In this document: positions 7,044 to 19,600 of the stretch, piece by piece
Numbering within the stretch: the first letter of the stretch is position 1
How the letters are laid out: every line of letters begins with the position of its first letter
Assembly: GCA_965223305.1 (NCBI GenBank)
Contig: CBDCWT010000026.1
Coordinates: 1-64,000 of the forward strand
DNA: 64,000 nt
Origin: CBDCWT01 sp965223305
GTDB taxonomy: Bacteria; Planctomycetota; Planctomycetia; Pirellulales; Pirellulaceae
Direction of reading: 5' to 3'
Notes under the pieces: model-generated
Told to the model about the DNA's origin: nothing
The model's input: only the letters and a program-made list of their open reading frames with translations
Databases searched by the model: none
Program-made: the position numbers and the translations under genes

Positions 7044-8030
7044 TCACTCGTCGGTCTCAGGCGGACGCTCAAGACGCGCTGGATGCGTCTTGGTGTGAAC
7101 CTCCTTCAAGTGCTTGATCGACACGTGCGTATAGATCTGAGTCGTGGCGAGCTTCGAATGACCCAACATAGATTGAATCGCTCTCAAATCGGCTCCACCT
7201 TCCATCATCAAAGTCGCCGTTGTATGGCGAAATAAATGGCACGACCCGGCCTTGCCGATTCCTGAACGACGAATGTAGTCGCGTACCAGCTGGGACAGGT
7301 TCGGGGCGCCGAAACGCTTGCCGCGACGTGATAAGTAGATCGTCGTTTCGTTCGACAGAGACGCCAGACTGGGTCGCACTTCTTCGATGTACTTGTGCAG
7401 CCAAGCCATCGCCCGTTCGCCGATCGGAACATGACGGTCTTTGCCACCCTTACCTTGATCGATCAATAGTGTGCCGCGTTCCCAATCCACGTTGTCGACC
7501 TTCAGGTTGATGAGCTCTTCACGACGGATCGCGGTTGAATAGAAAGTCTCCAGCATCGACCGGTCACGCAGACCCAAAGGATCGTTCACATCACACACCG
7601 CCATGATCGCCTCCGCTTCCTTTGCCGAGAGGACGTTCTTGGGCAGACGACGCTCTTCCTTGGGAAGATCCAGTTCCGACGTCGGATTGCTGGCGATCAC
7701 CTTCTGCTTGGTCTGCCAGCGGAAGAACGTCCGCAGCGCCACCAGACGTGAAAGCTGGCTGCTGAAGCGCAGCGGCTTACCGGCCTTGGTGCGGTAGTAG
7801 TACAAGTGACGCTGGTAGGCCGCCGTGATCTCTGGAGTCACTTCGCCTGCCAGCTCCAGACCACGGTCGCTGCACCAGTCGACGAACTGCTGCAAGTAAC
7901 GACGACGCATGGCGACCGTCTTGGCCGAGTAGTTCCGCACCAGCAAGTGCTGTAGGTGACGCTCCAGCAACAGCGGCTGGCGGGCCGACTTCGATCCGGT
8001 CGATTTTTTGGAATTTTTCCTACCTGCCAT
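7044..8030 (-). CDS. Tyrosine recombinase / phage-type integrase, copy B
   Basis: 328 residues from the ATG at 8030, which has the same ribosome-binding site (GAAAGGAG) and opening residues (MAGRKNSKKS) as copy A. A longer frame opens at 8144 but crosses the conserved upstream region, so I reject that start. The catalytic residues are all present: Arg in IRREELINL, HLFRH, LGHSK and IYTHVS. Differences from copy A are mostly conservative, so both copies have probably been kept functional. It lies directly upstream of orphan tip B in the same orientation. The homologous position and matching flanks mean the enzyme duplicated together with its surroundings, not alone. Confidence 0.93.
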   Translation of the reverse strand: MAGRKNSKKSTGSKSARQPLLLERHLQHLLVRNYSAKTVAMRRRYLQQFVDWCSDRGLELAGEVTPEITAAYQRHLYYYRTKAGKPLRFSSQLSRLVALRTFFRWQTKQKVIASNPTSELDLPKEERRLPKNVLSAKEAEAIMAVCDVNDPLGLRDRSMLETFYSTAIRREELINLKVDNVDWERGTLLIDQGKGGKDRHVPIGERAMAWLHKYIEEVRPSLASLSNETTIYLSRRGKRFGAPNLSQLVRDYIRRSGIGKAGSCHLFRHTTATLMMEGGADLRAIQSMLGHSKLATTQIYTHVSIKHLKEVHTKTHPARLERPPETDE

Positions 8031-9701
8031 GACAAAACTCCTTTCGGAAGGGGCTCGGCGCGCACCGCTAGCGCGGGTGAAACACCGAGCGTTTGAAAAA
8101 AAGTACCGCCGACGTGGCGATACTGAGGGAGAAACACGGGCCAAGTTGGCCCGTCAGAGTGGACGTTTTTTTAGGGGGGCATTACACCTTCTGGCGCCAA
8201 ACTTCACGCCTTTTGACGCTACTCACGTGCCCCCTTCAGCTTGCGGCGTTTTTTCGCCCGCGCACACGGGGCTCAATGGGGGCTCGTTGGGGGCTCAATG
8301 GGGGGCTAGAACTTTCCAGTTCTATGCTCGAACTGTCCTAACGCATGCTCGAACTTGCTGTTAAAAGAAGCCTGCTTTGAAAAGCTGCGTGGCATAGTGA
8401 GCTTCCGTTGTGTCGAGCAAAACTTGGCTTCGGCCATTTGCGTGTCCTTCAGGTTTGCAGTGCAAACCGGGTTCACGAGCAGCGTCAAATACTGCTGCAA
8501 AACGTGAAACACAATCACCTCCCTTAAGGACGCGACAAATCGCCTCCGCTGTCAACCCCTGTTCGCACTTTTTCGGCCAACGAATTCATGATCGCGTCGG
8601 ACGCGTTCCTTGTGCCAAGGAAGCGCGCCGCCGCTCGGCTTGAATGCACAACGCCGATTTGATTCTGCCCCTTGCGTTGTCGCTCCCTCGGACCTCACCC
8701 GCAAAGGCGACGTGTCACCTCCGCTTGCGCCGTTCGTCGCTCGCCAGAACTCGCTTCGCTCAGACAGGTGAGCGACCGACGACCGGCTCCAGCGAAGGCG
8801 ACACTCGGGCACTCGCCTGTTAAACGCACAGATACACGCGTTCTCGGCAAACACAGAAACGTCATCGGTTACGAACACGCATTGATGCCCGCGTGGTGCA
8901 ACATGGGAAGCGCATCGGACTACGCTTGGTCGCTCGTCGAATCGCGCGGAAACATAACTGGCGCGGAAGATCGGTGGAGCCGATGACGCCGAAGTGCGTT
9001 TCAACGCTCCCTGCGCTGCGCCGCTGCCCCTACCCGGGCTCTTATTCCACCGCTCCCGGCTCACCTCGCTGCGCTCGCCGCGCGGTCGCTCGCGGCCTCA
9101 AAAAAGCGGATACTCGGGCATCCCGCCCTCGTACATTCCCTCTGCGGGCATCCTGCCCTGGCGGCCGGACGCCTTCGCTCGCTGCTCGTCTCGGTGGCAA
9201 TGTTGACCAACATGCAAGAGCGTCCAGCAATAGGCAACCGCCCACCATATTGCGCTCGCTCGACGCTCCGGGCCACCGCTGCCCCATTCACTGTTCACGC
9301 TCAATGACTTCGGAAAACGACTACGAAGTGAAGTGCCAAGCCTTCGGTCCCGCTTCCTGGCCCTGCGCTATGCGGCGGCCGCAGGCCGCTGGGTCCACCT
9401 ACGGCAAAGCCTCCGGTGGATCCGCTACGCTCGCCGTCCGGGCTCGCTACGCGGATGCCATCCAGGCACCGCGGCCATCTTTCGCGGCGGTCGTCCGTGA
9501 CCGCCGTGAGAGTCAATGGACACCGTGTACCCAAACCCCTAAACCAACACGCGGCACGAGTTCCGCGGGCCAATACGCGGCGATTTAGACCAACATCCGT
9601 CGGCCCGCGGCCCGAGTTGGGCGCCGCCTGCTGTGATTGACTCAGCCAGCCCGATTCGGCGATGAATGGTGATGCATTCCCCAAGAAACATCTCTCCCGA
9701 C
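8031..9701. other. Non-coding/degenerate block of module B
   Basis: Collinear with 3796-5384, including the hairpin at ~8135-8153 (stem ACGGGCCA, loop differing between copies), the GGGGCTCAATG repeats (~8267-8307) and the broken minus-strand frame (AICRVLK, then ANLKDTQMAEAKFC). No intact gene is recognised. After ~9620 it passes into the 3' side of the membrane gene. Confidence 0.5.
8096..8123 (-). terminator. Conserved rho-independent terminator ahead of recombinase B
   Basis: Minus-strand stem GUAUCGCC / GGCGGUAC (one U-G wobble), 5-base loop, then seven U. It differs from copy A at paired positions in a compensatory way. Confidence 0.7.
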
Positions 9702-10197
9702 CTAACCCGACTCGATTTCTGCCGATCGTGGTGTTGTGAGCAACGCGCCAAGGATCAGACCGACGACTGAGCCGGTCATGACTCCAACAATCGCGGTCCC
9801 GAACGGTTAACGATTGCATTGAGATTTCCGTCGTCATGTCAATCGTTCCAAGCAAGGCACTGGTATTAACTACAGCTCCTATGACAATCCAAGAAAGCCT
9901 CAATCGGTTCCCACTCCGAATCTTGATTGCCGCTATGCCACCCGCAAGGCTCCCCCCGAGCGCCCCTACAAGTGCGCCGATGATAACAAATCCCGCTGGA
10001 GGCTGCCGATCGAAACCGTGGATACAGGCGCCAACATAAAACCCTATCCAACAAACTGACGTTGCGAACGAAACCGCCCCGAAAGCAATCCCGACAACCA
10101 CAAAAGCCAGTGTTATCACCGGATTACGGTGAGTTTGCGCCGAATTACCGGTCACGGGACTCTCATACGGGTTGTGTTTCAACATTGACTCCGTCAT
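9702..10197 (-). pseudogene. Small membrane protein, frameshifted
   Basis: It starts MTESMLKHNPYESP; an NPYESP opening is common in small planctomycete membrane proteins. Three or four hydrophobic segments follow (e.g. VITLAFVVVGIAFGAVSFAT, AGFVIIGALVGALGGSLAGG). Near 9805-9815 the frame leaves the hydrophobic pattern. The next frame resumes with FGTAIVGVMTGSVVGLIL and ends ALLTTPRSAEIESG at the stop 9702-9704, so a single-base indel is likely. The ATG overlaps the stop of the upstream immunity candidate (ATGA), so it was part of the RHS-immunity operon. Without correction, the annotated frame would run on into module B to 9301. Confidence 0.6.
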
Positions 10198-10655
10198 AGA
10201 TCGCCTCCTCGGTGAGTTGACCCGTTAGACCGGGCGCCAACGTCGCCTTCAGAGCTCAAAACACGGTCCGTGATCCATGGTTCTACCCCTATTTTTCCGA
10301 CCACCGGAAAACCGACATAGTACTCGGCGATCCACCAAAAGAGCATGACTCGACGGATGTTCTGACTATGAAATTGGTTCCACGGTATGAACATCGGGGG
10401 GTGTCCGACCCGCAGTGGAAGAAAGACGGAGATTCCTAGTCCTTCGCTCGTGACATTAAGAGTTAGGCAAAACCCATAGCTCATAGAACCGACATACCCG
10501 GATTGGAAGTGATGCGATTCTCCGTTGGGATGTGCTTGGCTAGGGTATTTGCGAGCGAGTTCCGACCAACCACTGACGCGAGCCAGGTACCACGTCATCG
10601 CGCACCAAGCTATCGGAAACGCCACCGACGATAGAAACGACACGAGGTCCTGCAT
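10194..10655 (-). CDS. Putative immunity protein of the main RHS tip, membrane-anchored
   Basis: 153 residues from the ATG at 10655 (MQDLVSFLSS), 29 bp after the RHS stop, with a G-rich ribosome-binding stretch upstream. A TTG start at 10700 would overlap the RHS gene and is less likely. One N-terminal membrane segment (~5-25, SFLSSVAFPIAWCAMTWYLA) and possibly a second hydrophobic patch (RRVMLFWWIAEYYVGF, ~100-115) suggest inner-membrane location. No family recognised. Immunity is inferred from its place directly after the RHS tip and from translational overlap with the next gene. Confidence 0.65.
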   Translation of the reverse strand: MQDLVSFLSSVAFPIAWCAMTWYLARVSGWSELARKYPSQAHPNGESHHFQSGYVGSMSYGFCLTLNVTSEGLGISVFLPLRVGHPPMFIPWNQFHSQNIRRVMLFWWIAEYYVGFPVVGKIGVEPWITDRVLSSEGDVGARSNGSTHRGGDL

Positions 10656-10684
10656 CACAACCCCAGTCCCCTCTTGGTCCAGAC

Positions 10685-13600
10685 CTACAATCCGATCCAA
10701 TTCGGATCCAAGTCAAATGCGTCGTCAGAAAACAATCGAAAGTCGCCCACCCACATTTCTCTGTTATTGTGAAGATTGAAACTGGCGGCCGGATCCCAAG
10801 GATAGACCCAATTGCTGTATCTCTCCTTCTCTGAATAACTGGACTTCACCGAGTTGGTGTACGAGTGCATCACCATCAGTTGCAGGCCCCAACCGTATTC
10901 CCCCTCAAGGCCATGATGCCCATCAGACGAATTGGGCTGGCCTGTCAGGTCGTGTTCAGGTTCCCATACGTACGCGGCGTCGCCGTGGGGTGAACAGAAT
11001 CCGTTCGCGCACCAACCACTGTCTACGATAGATTCTACGTCAGGTGCAGTTGTCAGGCGAAGGAAGCCGCCGACGCTACCGTAGTTCCAAGGTCCACCTA
11101 TAACCGGGCCCATATCAGTAGAACTACCCATAGTAATGAACGGCTCTTTGTCAAGACTAACGGCCATATGATATCCCTTTGATGCTGTAAATGCTACGAA
11201 CACCGGCGTTGGAGTGTCGATCACTCCTCCCGCTGAGATCGACCCGTGGATGGACTCCTTGATCAACTCCTTAGACAGTTCATCCATTGCAGTCCAGAAA
11301 ATTGTTGAAGCTAGCATGTCAAGTGCCGACGGCTCTTGAGGCCTTGGCGGGCGCACAACTACAAAACTCCCACCATCCGACGAGTGTACCATGATCGGGG
11401 GACGGGACTTCGGCCTTGGTTTCGGGCGCGGGCGCGGTGCAGGCCGATGACGAGGATCATTAGACGTCTGTCCTGTCATGGGATTCGCCATTCCACCGCC
11501 GTAACCATGGCTCGGCACCATCGTCGGCGTGATCATCCCCGAAGGATCACCGGAGGCCGTGACCCCATTCCCCACATACCGATACAGATTCGCATCGCCG
11601 CCTGCAAAGCTAATCGGATCCTCACTCAACCATCGCCCTACTTCCGGGTCGTACCACCGGGCGCGGTTGTACTGCAGCTCGACGTCCTCGTCCCAGTCGC
11701 GGCCGGTGTAGGCGAAGAGGAAGTCAACGTTCTCGTAGGTCGTGCTCCCGCTTAACTGGTTCCCAAAGGCGTCGTAAACCAGGTGGTTGGCCACCGAGCC
11801 GTCGCTGGCCACCACATCCCGGACGCTGCCCAAATGATCCGTAAGTGGCCAGTAGGTCGCTCCCTCTTCCCAAGCGACCGACACCTGCTCGTCGGCCAGG
11901 ATCATGTCGATCACCGGACCATGCAAGTACCGGTGCGACAGCTTCGCCTCCAGCGACCCGTCTCCATCACTGTCAGTAAACTCAAGAGTAATGTGCGGAC
12001 CGTCGTAGACCCACGTCGAGCCTTCGTCGAAAACCGTGTTCCCATCGTCGCTAAGCTGTTTGCCAATCCGCCGATTGAAGACGTCGTAGGTATAGTCGAC
12101 CTGCTTCAAAAGATTGTCCGAACTGTCGTAATCGCGCACCGACACCAGCCGGTTGCGATGGTCCCAGCTGTACTCGGTGTAGGCACCTCCTGTGATCGCT
12201 GTCTTCTTAGTGCGGTTGCCCTCCTCGTCGTACAAGTAGTTGTAGACGCTGTCGGACTTCAGCTGGTTGTCCGGATCGGTCGTGTAGCTCTGCGTCCCAT
12301 CCACAAGCGTGCGGTTACCGTTACCGTCGAACGTGTAGGACTCGTTCGCCGGCAAGAACGGAGCGGTCACCGACCCGCTGGCATAGCTCGCACTGGCCAG
12401 CTGGTCACGCGCATCGTACGTGTAGCTGATCACGAAGTTGTCCCGCCAAGAACTCATCGACTCCAGTCGATTGCCCTTGTCGTAGTCGAACGAATAGGCT
12501 GCAAAGGTAGAGGGATCGGCCGATGGAGTGGTCACAAACGTGGTCCCATCCCAACCCTGAGTGGCCTCAATCTTGGAATGCGTAATCCCCGTTACCCGCC
12601 CAGCCAAGTCGTAGTCATAGATGCTGTGCGCGATGAGTGTCGCCGCAGCGGTGTCGGTATAGCGCGCAATCTCTTTCATCTGGCTGGCCAAGTCGTACTC
12701 AAAGCCGACATGCTTCGCGGCCACCTGGTTACCACCCTGGTCCTGCTGAGTAATCTCCGTGAGCCGGTAGATCTCATCGTACACGTAACTGGTGACAAAG
12801 TCATCGATACCGCCGGCCACAGCACCGTTAGCCACCGAGCCTCCGAGATTGGCGGAAAACTCCAAGCGGTTGCCGACCAGGTCATAGTCGCGTGAGAAAA
12901 TGACCGGTGTGGTCAAGCTACCTAGATCCTGGGTCTCCAGGATGACCCGGTCCAGGTTGTCATACTGCATTGTGTAGTCAGCCGTCGCGGCTGAATCGGT
13001 GGCCGAAAGCAGGTTGTTGACCAGGTCGTAGGTGAGGGCAAAAGTGCGGCCATCGTCCCACTGTTCTTCGGTGACCCGATAGAGGTCGTCGTAATCGTAA
13101 GTGATCACCCGGCCGATGGCATCGGTCGATTGACGCAGGTTGCCGACCGCATCGTAGAGATAACTCCGTACATTGCTGAGCTCGTCCGTCTCACGAAACG
13201 GTCGGTCAAGCTCATCGTAGACCCACGTGGTGTCGTTCCCAAGATCATCCGTGAGTTTCTCGAGGTTGTTAACCAGATCATAGGTGTAGTCGGTCGTGTC
13301 TCCGCGCTCATCGATGCTCTTCGTCTTGCGGAACAAGTGGTCATACTCGTAGCCCATGACGTTGCCCAGCGCATCGGTGCTCTGTAGCAGGTTGCCGATC
13401 GAATCGTACAAGTAGTCCATGGTGGGCGGCTCTTCGCCGCCGGTCTGGTTGTCGGGATCGGGTGGCGTGATCTTGGTCACACGTCCCATATCGTCGTACT
13501 CGTAACTCGTTTCACGGCTGAGTGGATCGACGATCTTCTCGATCTGATTGGCACCGTCGTAATGGTAGGTCGTGACAATGCTGAGCGGCTGAGTGATCGT

Positions 13601-16600
13601 CTTCAGTCGCGCCCGAGCGTCGTAGCCATAGTGGGTTTCGTTGCCCAGCGGATCGGTCGCTACTTTGAGCTGGCTGTCGTCAAAGTACTCAAACCACGAA
13701 ATCGGCTGGACGGCGTCGATGTCCGCTGGCTGGGCTACGTAGAACGTACGGCCCAAGAAATCGGTTTGCGACTCGGTCGTACGACCCTCGGGGTCCGTAA
13801 CGGCGGTGACCCAGCCAAAATCCGTATTGGTATACGCATAGCTTGTGGTCGGCCGGTTCGCGCCGCCGTCCGGAGCCGGCTCGAGCGTCAGAATTGGCCG
13901 ATTCCAGTTGTCGTAGCGGAAATCGGTCGTATGGCCCAGTGAATCGGTGGTGGACCAGAGGTTGCCCAGATTGTCGTAGACGAACGTGGTGACCGGCCGG
14001 CCGCTTTGCAGTACTTCTCCGGTGACCGACTTCAAGGAGGCGTTCGTGCCCGTGGTAAACAACTCCGGCTCGATGACCTTATTCAGCCGGTCCAGCTTGT
14101 CGTACTCGAAGTCCGTCGTGCGTCCCTCCGGATCGGTCACCGACTTGAGATTGTTGTTGCCGTCGTAACTGCTGAAGTGAGTAATGGGCCGATCGCTCCA
14201 CAGCGTTTCATTTTGGGCCGCGTCCCAGTCGGCCGGGAGTGAGGTCACGTTGCAGCTGGCGTCGGTCGTATTTTGCCCTGGATCGGGATCCACTTGCCAC
14301 ACCAGGCGGTCCCTGGTGTCGTAGTAATAACAGGTGGTGTGCGTGGTCGTCGTGGTCGGCGTCACCGTATTGGTGTTCGTCAGCTCGACGCTGGCGACGT
14401 TCCCGAAGGCATCGTATTTGTACTCGGTCACCAAGGGCAGCTGGTCCTGCCCCGTACCTGTCCCATCTGGATCGGGTGTGGTTATTTTTACCAGGCGGTC
14501 CAAGTTGTCGTAGACAAACAAGGTGACTCGACCAATCTCGTCGGTGTACGAGTCGATGTTGCCGTTCGCGTCGTACCCGTAGCTGACGGTCTCGGCGAGA
14601 GACGTGCCCGCCGCGTAGGTGATCGACTCGAGCAAGCCATAGCGTGCGTCCTTGACCGCTTGCAGCGCACCATCAGTCTCAGTCCCATCGTAGTAGTCAT
14701 ACTCGGTCGTCAACGTACCGCGGCCTGTGGTAACCTCCACCTTCTTAATCATGCCGGCAGGCACACCGTCTTGGGTGACGTCGGTGTAGGTATAGTCGAT
14801 CACCTGATCAGGCGGTGCTAGGTAGGATGGGTCGGAATCGCTGCCGCCGCTAGTCGGTTCCTCGTTCAGGTAGTTAGCGACCAGCACGGCATCCTCAGCA
14901 CTCAGCACACCGTCACCGTTGGTGTCGGTATAGCCACTCTCTGGGTCCTTATCAGGGCCCACCGACCCGATTCCGTCGGTGCCTTCGTCGATAACGTCCT
15001 GAAAATCGTCGCTGTCCTCGTTGCCGTCCCCATCGACATCCAGCTGCCGGAGCGGATTCTGAAAACCACCTGCGGTGGTACCCGGGTTCCGATTGGGAGC
15101 CGCGTCGGGCGAGGTATCCTCGCTGTGAGTCACATTGCCGTTGGTTTGCACGGTGTAGGTGCTGCTTTGGTTCAGCTCGTTGGTGTAGGACGTGGGACGT
15201 GTCAACGTGTGATTAGGCCAGCTGCGGGTGAAGCTCTGCGAACTGCCCAGTTCGGGCAAAGTCTGACCGGTGACGTTGCGGAGCCCGTCGTAGCTGTAGG
15301 TCGTCACCTGCGGTTCCAGGGTATGATTCACCCTCAGCAGGGCGTCGACATCACTGCGGTTGCTGAAGTCGTCTGGATCGGCCGTCGTGCTGACCAGGAT
15401 CTCGCCCTTGTCGGAATCGTAGTTGCCAAAGGGGTCAGGCAGAAGTTTGCGCACGAACTTGAACGTCTGACCATGTTCGTCCTGGTATTCCTCGACGCGG
15501 CCCCGGTGGTCCAACTTGGTTTCGCTGGTATTGTCGCGGGCATCCTTGACCTTGGCCTTATTGTCGAAATCCCTAAAGAGAGGATGCGTGGTGGACCAGG
15601 TATTGGTGATCTCAGTAGGAAGTGCTTCGCCTTGCCGGTACTCTTGCAAAGTCCAAACCTTCGAATCGGGCCAAGTAATGGTGCTGAGCCTTCCCCAATC
15701 CCGTGCATAGCCGAAATCGAGCGTTTCATAAGTGAACTGAATCACCTGATTGGCGCTGCCGGGGCTGCCGCCGGCATGGCGGGTAATAGTCTTTACGTGG
15801 TTGTCGGCATCGAAGACGAAGGTGTCTTTGGGCTGTGGGCCAACGTCGTAGCCGATATCGGGATCGGGATAGAGCACCTCGATCTCCGGGGCAGACGCTG
15901 TGCTCGTGTCGTAGTCGACCTTCGTGTCGCGGTCGGCAAAGTCGGTGATCGTGAGCGTGTCGACGTTCCCCGAGGAGCTATACGCCAGATCGGTCTCTCG
16001 ATTTTGGGGATTCTCGATCTTATCGAGCCGCCCGAGGCTGTCGTAGTAGAACTTGGTCTCGTTACCGTTGCTGTCGGTTGTGCTGTAGTGGCTGCCGGCC
16101 GGCCAGGTCCAACCGCTGTCAGAGTAGCTGTTGATCGCGAAGCGGTCTTCGTTTCCGTAGCGGTCCTCGAGGACATAGAAGTTGGTCTCGGTCGTCAGCG
16201 TCGACACCGATTCGGCAGGAGGCGAGTAAATTCCGGCGTTCTCCTCATAGAACGAGACCGAGTTATCGCCACGGATGACAGCAACACCGTCCTGCTTGGC
16301 TGGCGTCGTCGCGGTCTTGACCAAGATGGAGGCGTCGATGATCTGTTTCAAGAAGGGGAAGGCCAGTCCCGGCGCGACATCGTTGTCCTCCCAGCGATTA
16401 ATCACGAAGTGCGATGTTTGCACTTCCCACAGCTCGGGGCCCGCAACTTCCTCGCCGATCAGCTTGACCCGGTACGAGCCTGTCTCGAGGCCTTCGACGT
16501 CCAATGGTATGGCGAATGCGATGGCGTCTTCCGTGTAGGTGGAGGTGTCGAGTTGGAAAACTTCGGGTGCGGGTAAGTCGTCATGCACAGGCTCCGTGTC

Positions 16601-19600
16601 GTCCCAGTCATCCACCTGCACCTTAACGTCAATCGTGTCGGGCCAGCCCCCGGTTGGCTTCTCGAACTGACCGCGAACCACAGGCTGCGTGCCGTGGGTT
16701 CCTTGGCCCAAGAAGTCCAAGAAGCCAGGCACGATCGGTACAACCGGAGCGCCACTTTGCAGGTCGACGTCGATCCCGCCAGTTGTGCAGACCAGACACT
16801 CATTGTCCGGTTCGGCGTCGATTTCGATTTCAGCCCTGGAGATCGAGGCCAGCGTGTTGTCGTGGATGGTGATTGTCTCGACAGTGCCGACAGGCAACCG
16901 CACCCAGCTCTGAGCCTCGGTTTGGTACACCTCGACTTGAGCAAAGACAAACTCGTTGCTTTCCAAGTCTCCGTCATCCTGGGGGATCACATCGATGAGC
17001 ACTTCGGCGTGGCCGTTGAGGGAGAAGTAGTCCGGGCCGTCGGCGACCTGATAGAAACCAGGATCGTTAGCGACGGGATTCGTCTGCAGGGTGGTGCCGC
17101 CAGACTTCAGTTCGTAGTCGGCCACCGTCGGATGGGGTGGCGAGGCGCTGTTCGCCCGATTGCTGTCAACGATCAGCCGCAGATTCGTGCACAGCTGGCT
17201 GGAACTGTCAGCGGGTCTGATGCCAAACCTTCCCGCGACTGAATTAAGCTCGGTGGCATCGGCCGTATCGACTTCCAAAACAACTCCCTCAGCGTCGTCG
17301 ATGATGTTGACCGTGGCGGGTGTCGTATTGGCAGCCTCCGTAATCAGCTCGAATTGGACCGTTTCAGTGCCCTCGCTTTCGTCCGCATCTTCCTTGGGAA
17401 CTACAGACAGCACGACATCGGTTGTGTTGCCCGTGCCGATGTCGACTTGGATAAAACCTGCGGGTGGATTGGTGACAAGCGTATGGGACGACGACGATAC
17501 GTAGTAATCGACATCCTCGATCGCTGTTCCGGTGATCTTCAGTGTGAGGATGTCGCTGCTGACGTTCGTCCAGGAGGATGTCGAGATGGGTTGAATGGTG
17601 ACCGTGTTGCTCACAGCGCCACCGCAGTAGTAGAAACTATCCGGCTCGTGCGCATCCTGACTGCCAGCGACCAGCTCAAGATGGCCCGAGGCACCGTCGT
17701 CATCGTTGATGGTGATCGGTAGGTCTGCGGCATTCAGGGCGCTAAACGTGACGGTGCTGGAAACCTCTGGAACAGCATCAGGATACAGCCGCAGCGTGAC
17801 CGTACCCGTTCGCTCGGTAGAGCTAGTTTCCGTTAGACGGATGCCTCGGCCAGAGACGAGCGGAGCGCCGGAGCTGAGCACATCAAAGTCATCGACTTCT
17901 GCGCCGTTACCACCGTCATCGGTCCAGCTGATATCCACGACGCTGTCGCAAACAGACGAGTCTCCTGTGGCGGTGACTGTGATATCGGTGTCCAGGTACG
18001 GATTGGCACTGCCTTCGTTAATTGTGCCGGCGCTGCTGGAAAGAGAGTACTGGCAGGGATCATAGACATTGACGATGTGTGTCGCCGTCACCCCGTCGAT
18101 GGTCGCAGTAAGAGTAACGGTACTGGCGGACTCTGCGTCGGTGTCTGCGTAACTTTCCAACGACAAGCTAGGTAGAGAGGACGCCAAAATGTACGGTTGT
18201 GTGATTGGGCCCGAAATGTCCTTCAAGACCCAATCCCCGTTTACACCGTAGTCGAGAGTACCTTCACCGTTGGTCTGCCATGTGAGTTGCATACTACTGG
18301 AACAGGTACCGGTTTTGGCAAACGTAATCGTCTTAGAACCACCTTCCGTGTGATCGCTCTGACCGGCACTACTGAAGAGAATTTCTGGGTTGCAAGCGGA
18401 GCCGGAGTCGTCATCGACGATATTGACAGTGCTGCTGTCTGATTCGCTAGTGGTGGTTGTCTGAGAAATGAAGTGATCTGGCCCGCGGGCCGTTACGAAA
18501 ATAGGGATGAACTCATCGGAATGATCCGAGTCCTGTACGGAGACGATGTCAAAGCTCTTGGGCACTCCGTTTTCGATCCAGAGATTATCGAGGTCGGGAT
18601 TTCCAACAACGGAGTAGGCGTCACCCGCGCCCGTAGCGGTTTCGTGGATGCGAACGTCAACTGTACACTTAGCAAGCGAGTTGATCGTGATTTGTGCCGT
18701 TGTTGTACCGGCACTCGAATCCTCATAAATCGTCGTCTGGTTCGGTGAGTTGTTTGCCAAAACGGTCAAACCACCACACGCCGCCGCTGTTGAATACGGC
18801 ACCGACGCGCCCACGATCTGCAGTGTGGCCGTGTCGTAGCTGATATCTGACTCGTCCACTGCAGAATCCTGGCCATAGACCGTCACCACATGCGTCGGCA
18901 AGTCGTCGGCCGGATCGCCGCGGAAGGTGACCGTGCCGGCCTTCTCCGCTACGAGCGTCGCACTATAGAGCAGCTTCTGGCCGCTGCCAGTCGTGGCCAC
19001 CACACCGGTTGCGGCCCCCGCCTCGCTCAGTACACCCGGCGTGGTGATGTCGTAGTCGCTGGCCCAGGGAAAGTCACTACTGAACTCCGGCGCGTTGACC
19101 ACCGAAACCAACTCCTGGTCGAACAGCACATCCAGGTAGGCACTGAACACTCCTTTGGGTACGGCTCGCTTGTCTTCGGCATACACCTCCAGAATGAACT
19201 CCTGGCCGGCGGTCGTTGTGGTCAGAACGTTGCCCAACTTGTCGACAAGCTTGAGAGTGAGTTCGACATCAGCCGCAGAAGGATTCACGGTGACCAGCAC
19301 ATCCTTGACGATCTCGGAATGCCCGTCGCTAACGGTCACCTCGAACATCAACTCATCGGTGGCGATGTCGGGAACCGTGAAGGTGGCGGTCGCGGAGTCG
19401 GCGTTTTGCAAGGTGACGTCCGGACCAACCACCTGTTCCCACTGGTAACTGAGCGTACCGTTGTCGAAGGTGATGTTGTTGATCTGCAGCGTGACCGTGT
19501 CGTTGATGTCGAACGTGCCGGCGGGTGTGGCGGTGGCGCTGCCGAGCGCTGCGTCATAGTCGTCTAGTACATCGACGTCGATTGACACGAGCTTGGTCAC

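Larger units (their letters stand above)
6700..9620 (-). repeat. ~2.9 kb duplicated module B
   Basis: Counterpart of 2440-5384, with the same order and orientation. It separates tip C/immunity C of the full RHS gene from tip cassette B. Confidence 0.85.

Noticed and set aside
8031..8144. Longer N-terminus for recombinase B
   Set aside because: It crosses the conserved ribosome-binding site and upstream region shared with copy A, where no such extension is open with matching sequence.
9301..9701. C-terminal 160 codons of the 298-codon frame at 9301-10197
   Set aside because: This part runs into duplicated module B and is out of frame with the membrane protein's true end.
15125..16576. 483-codon open frame on the plus strand inside the RHS gene, with others nearby (11783-12895, 20210-20683)
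   Set aside because: Antisense shadows of the YD-repeat and beta-rich coding sequence; no ribosome-binding site, no family resemblance, repetitive valine/arginine-rich composition.
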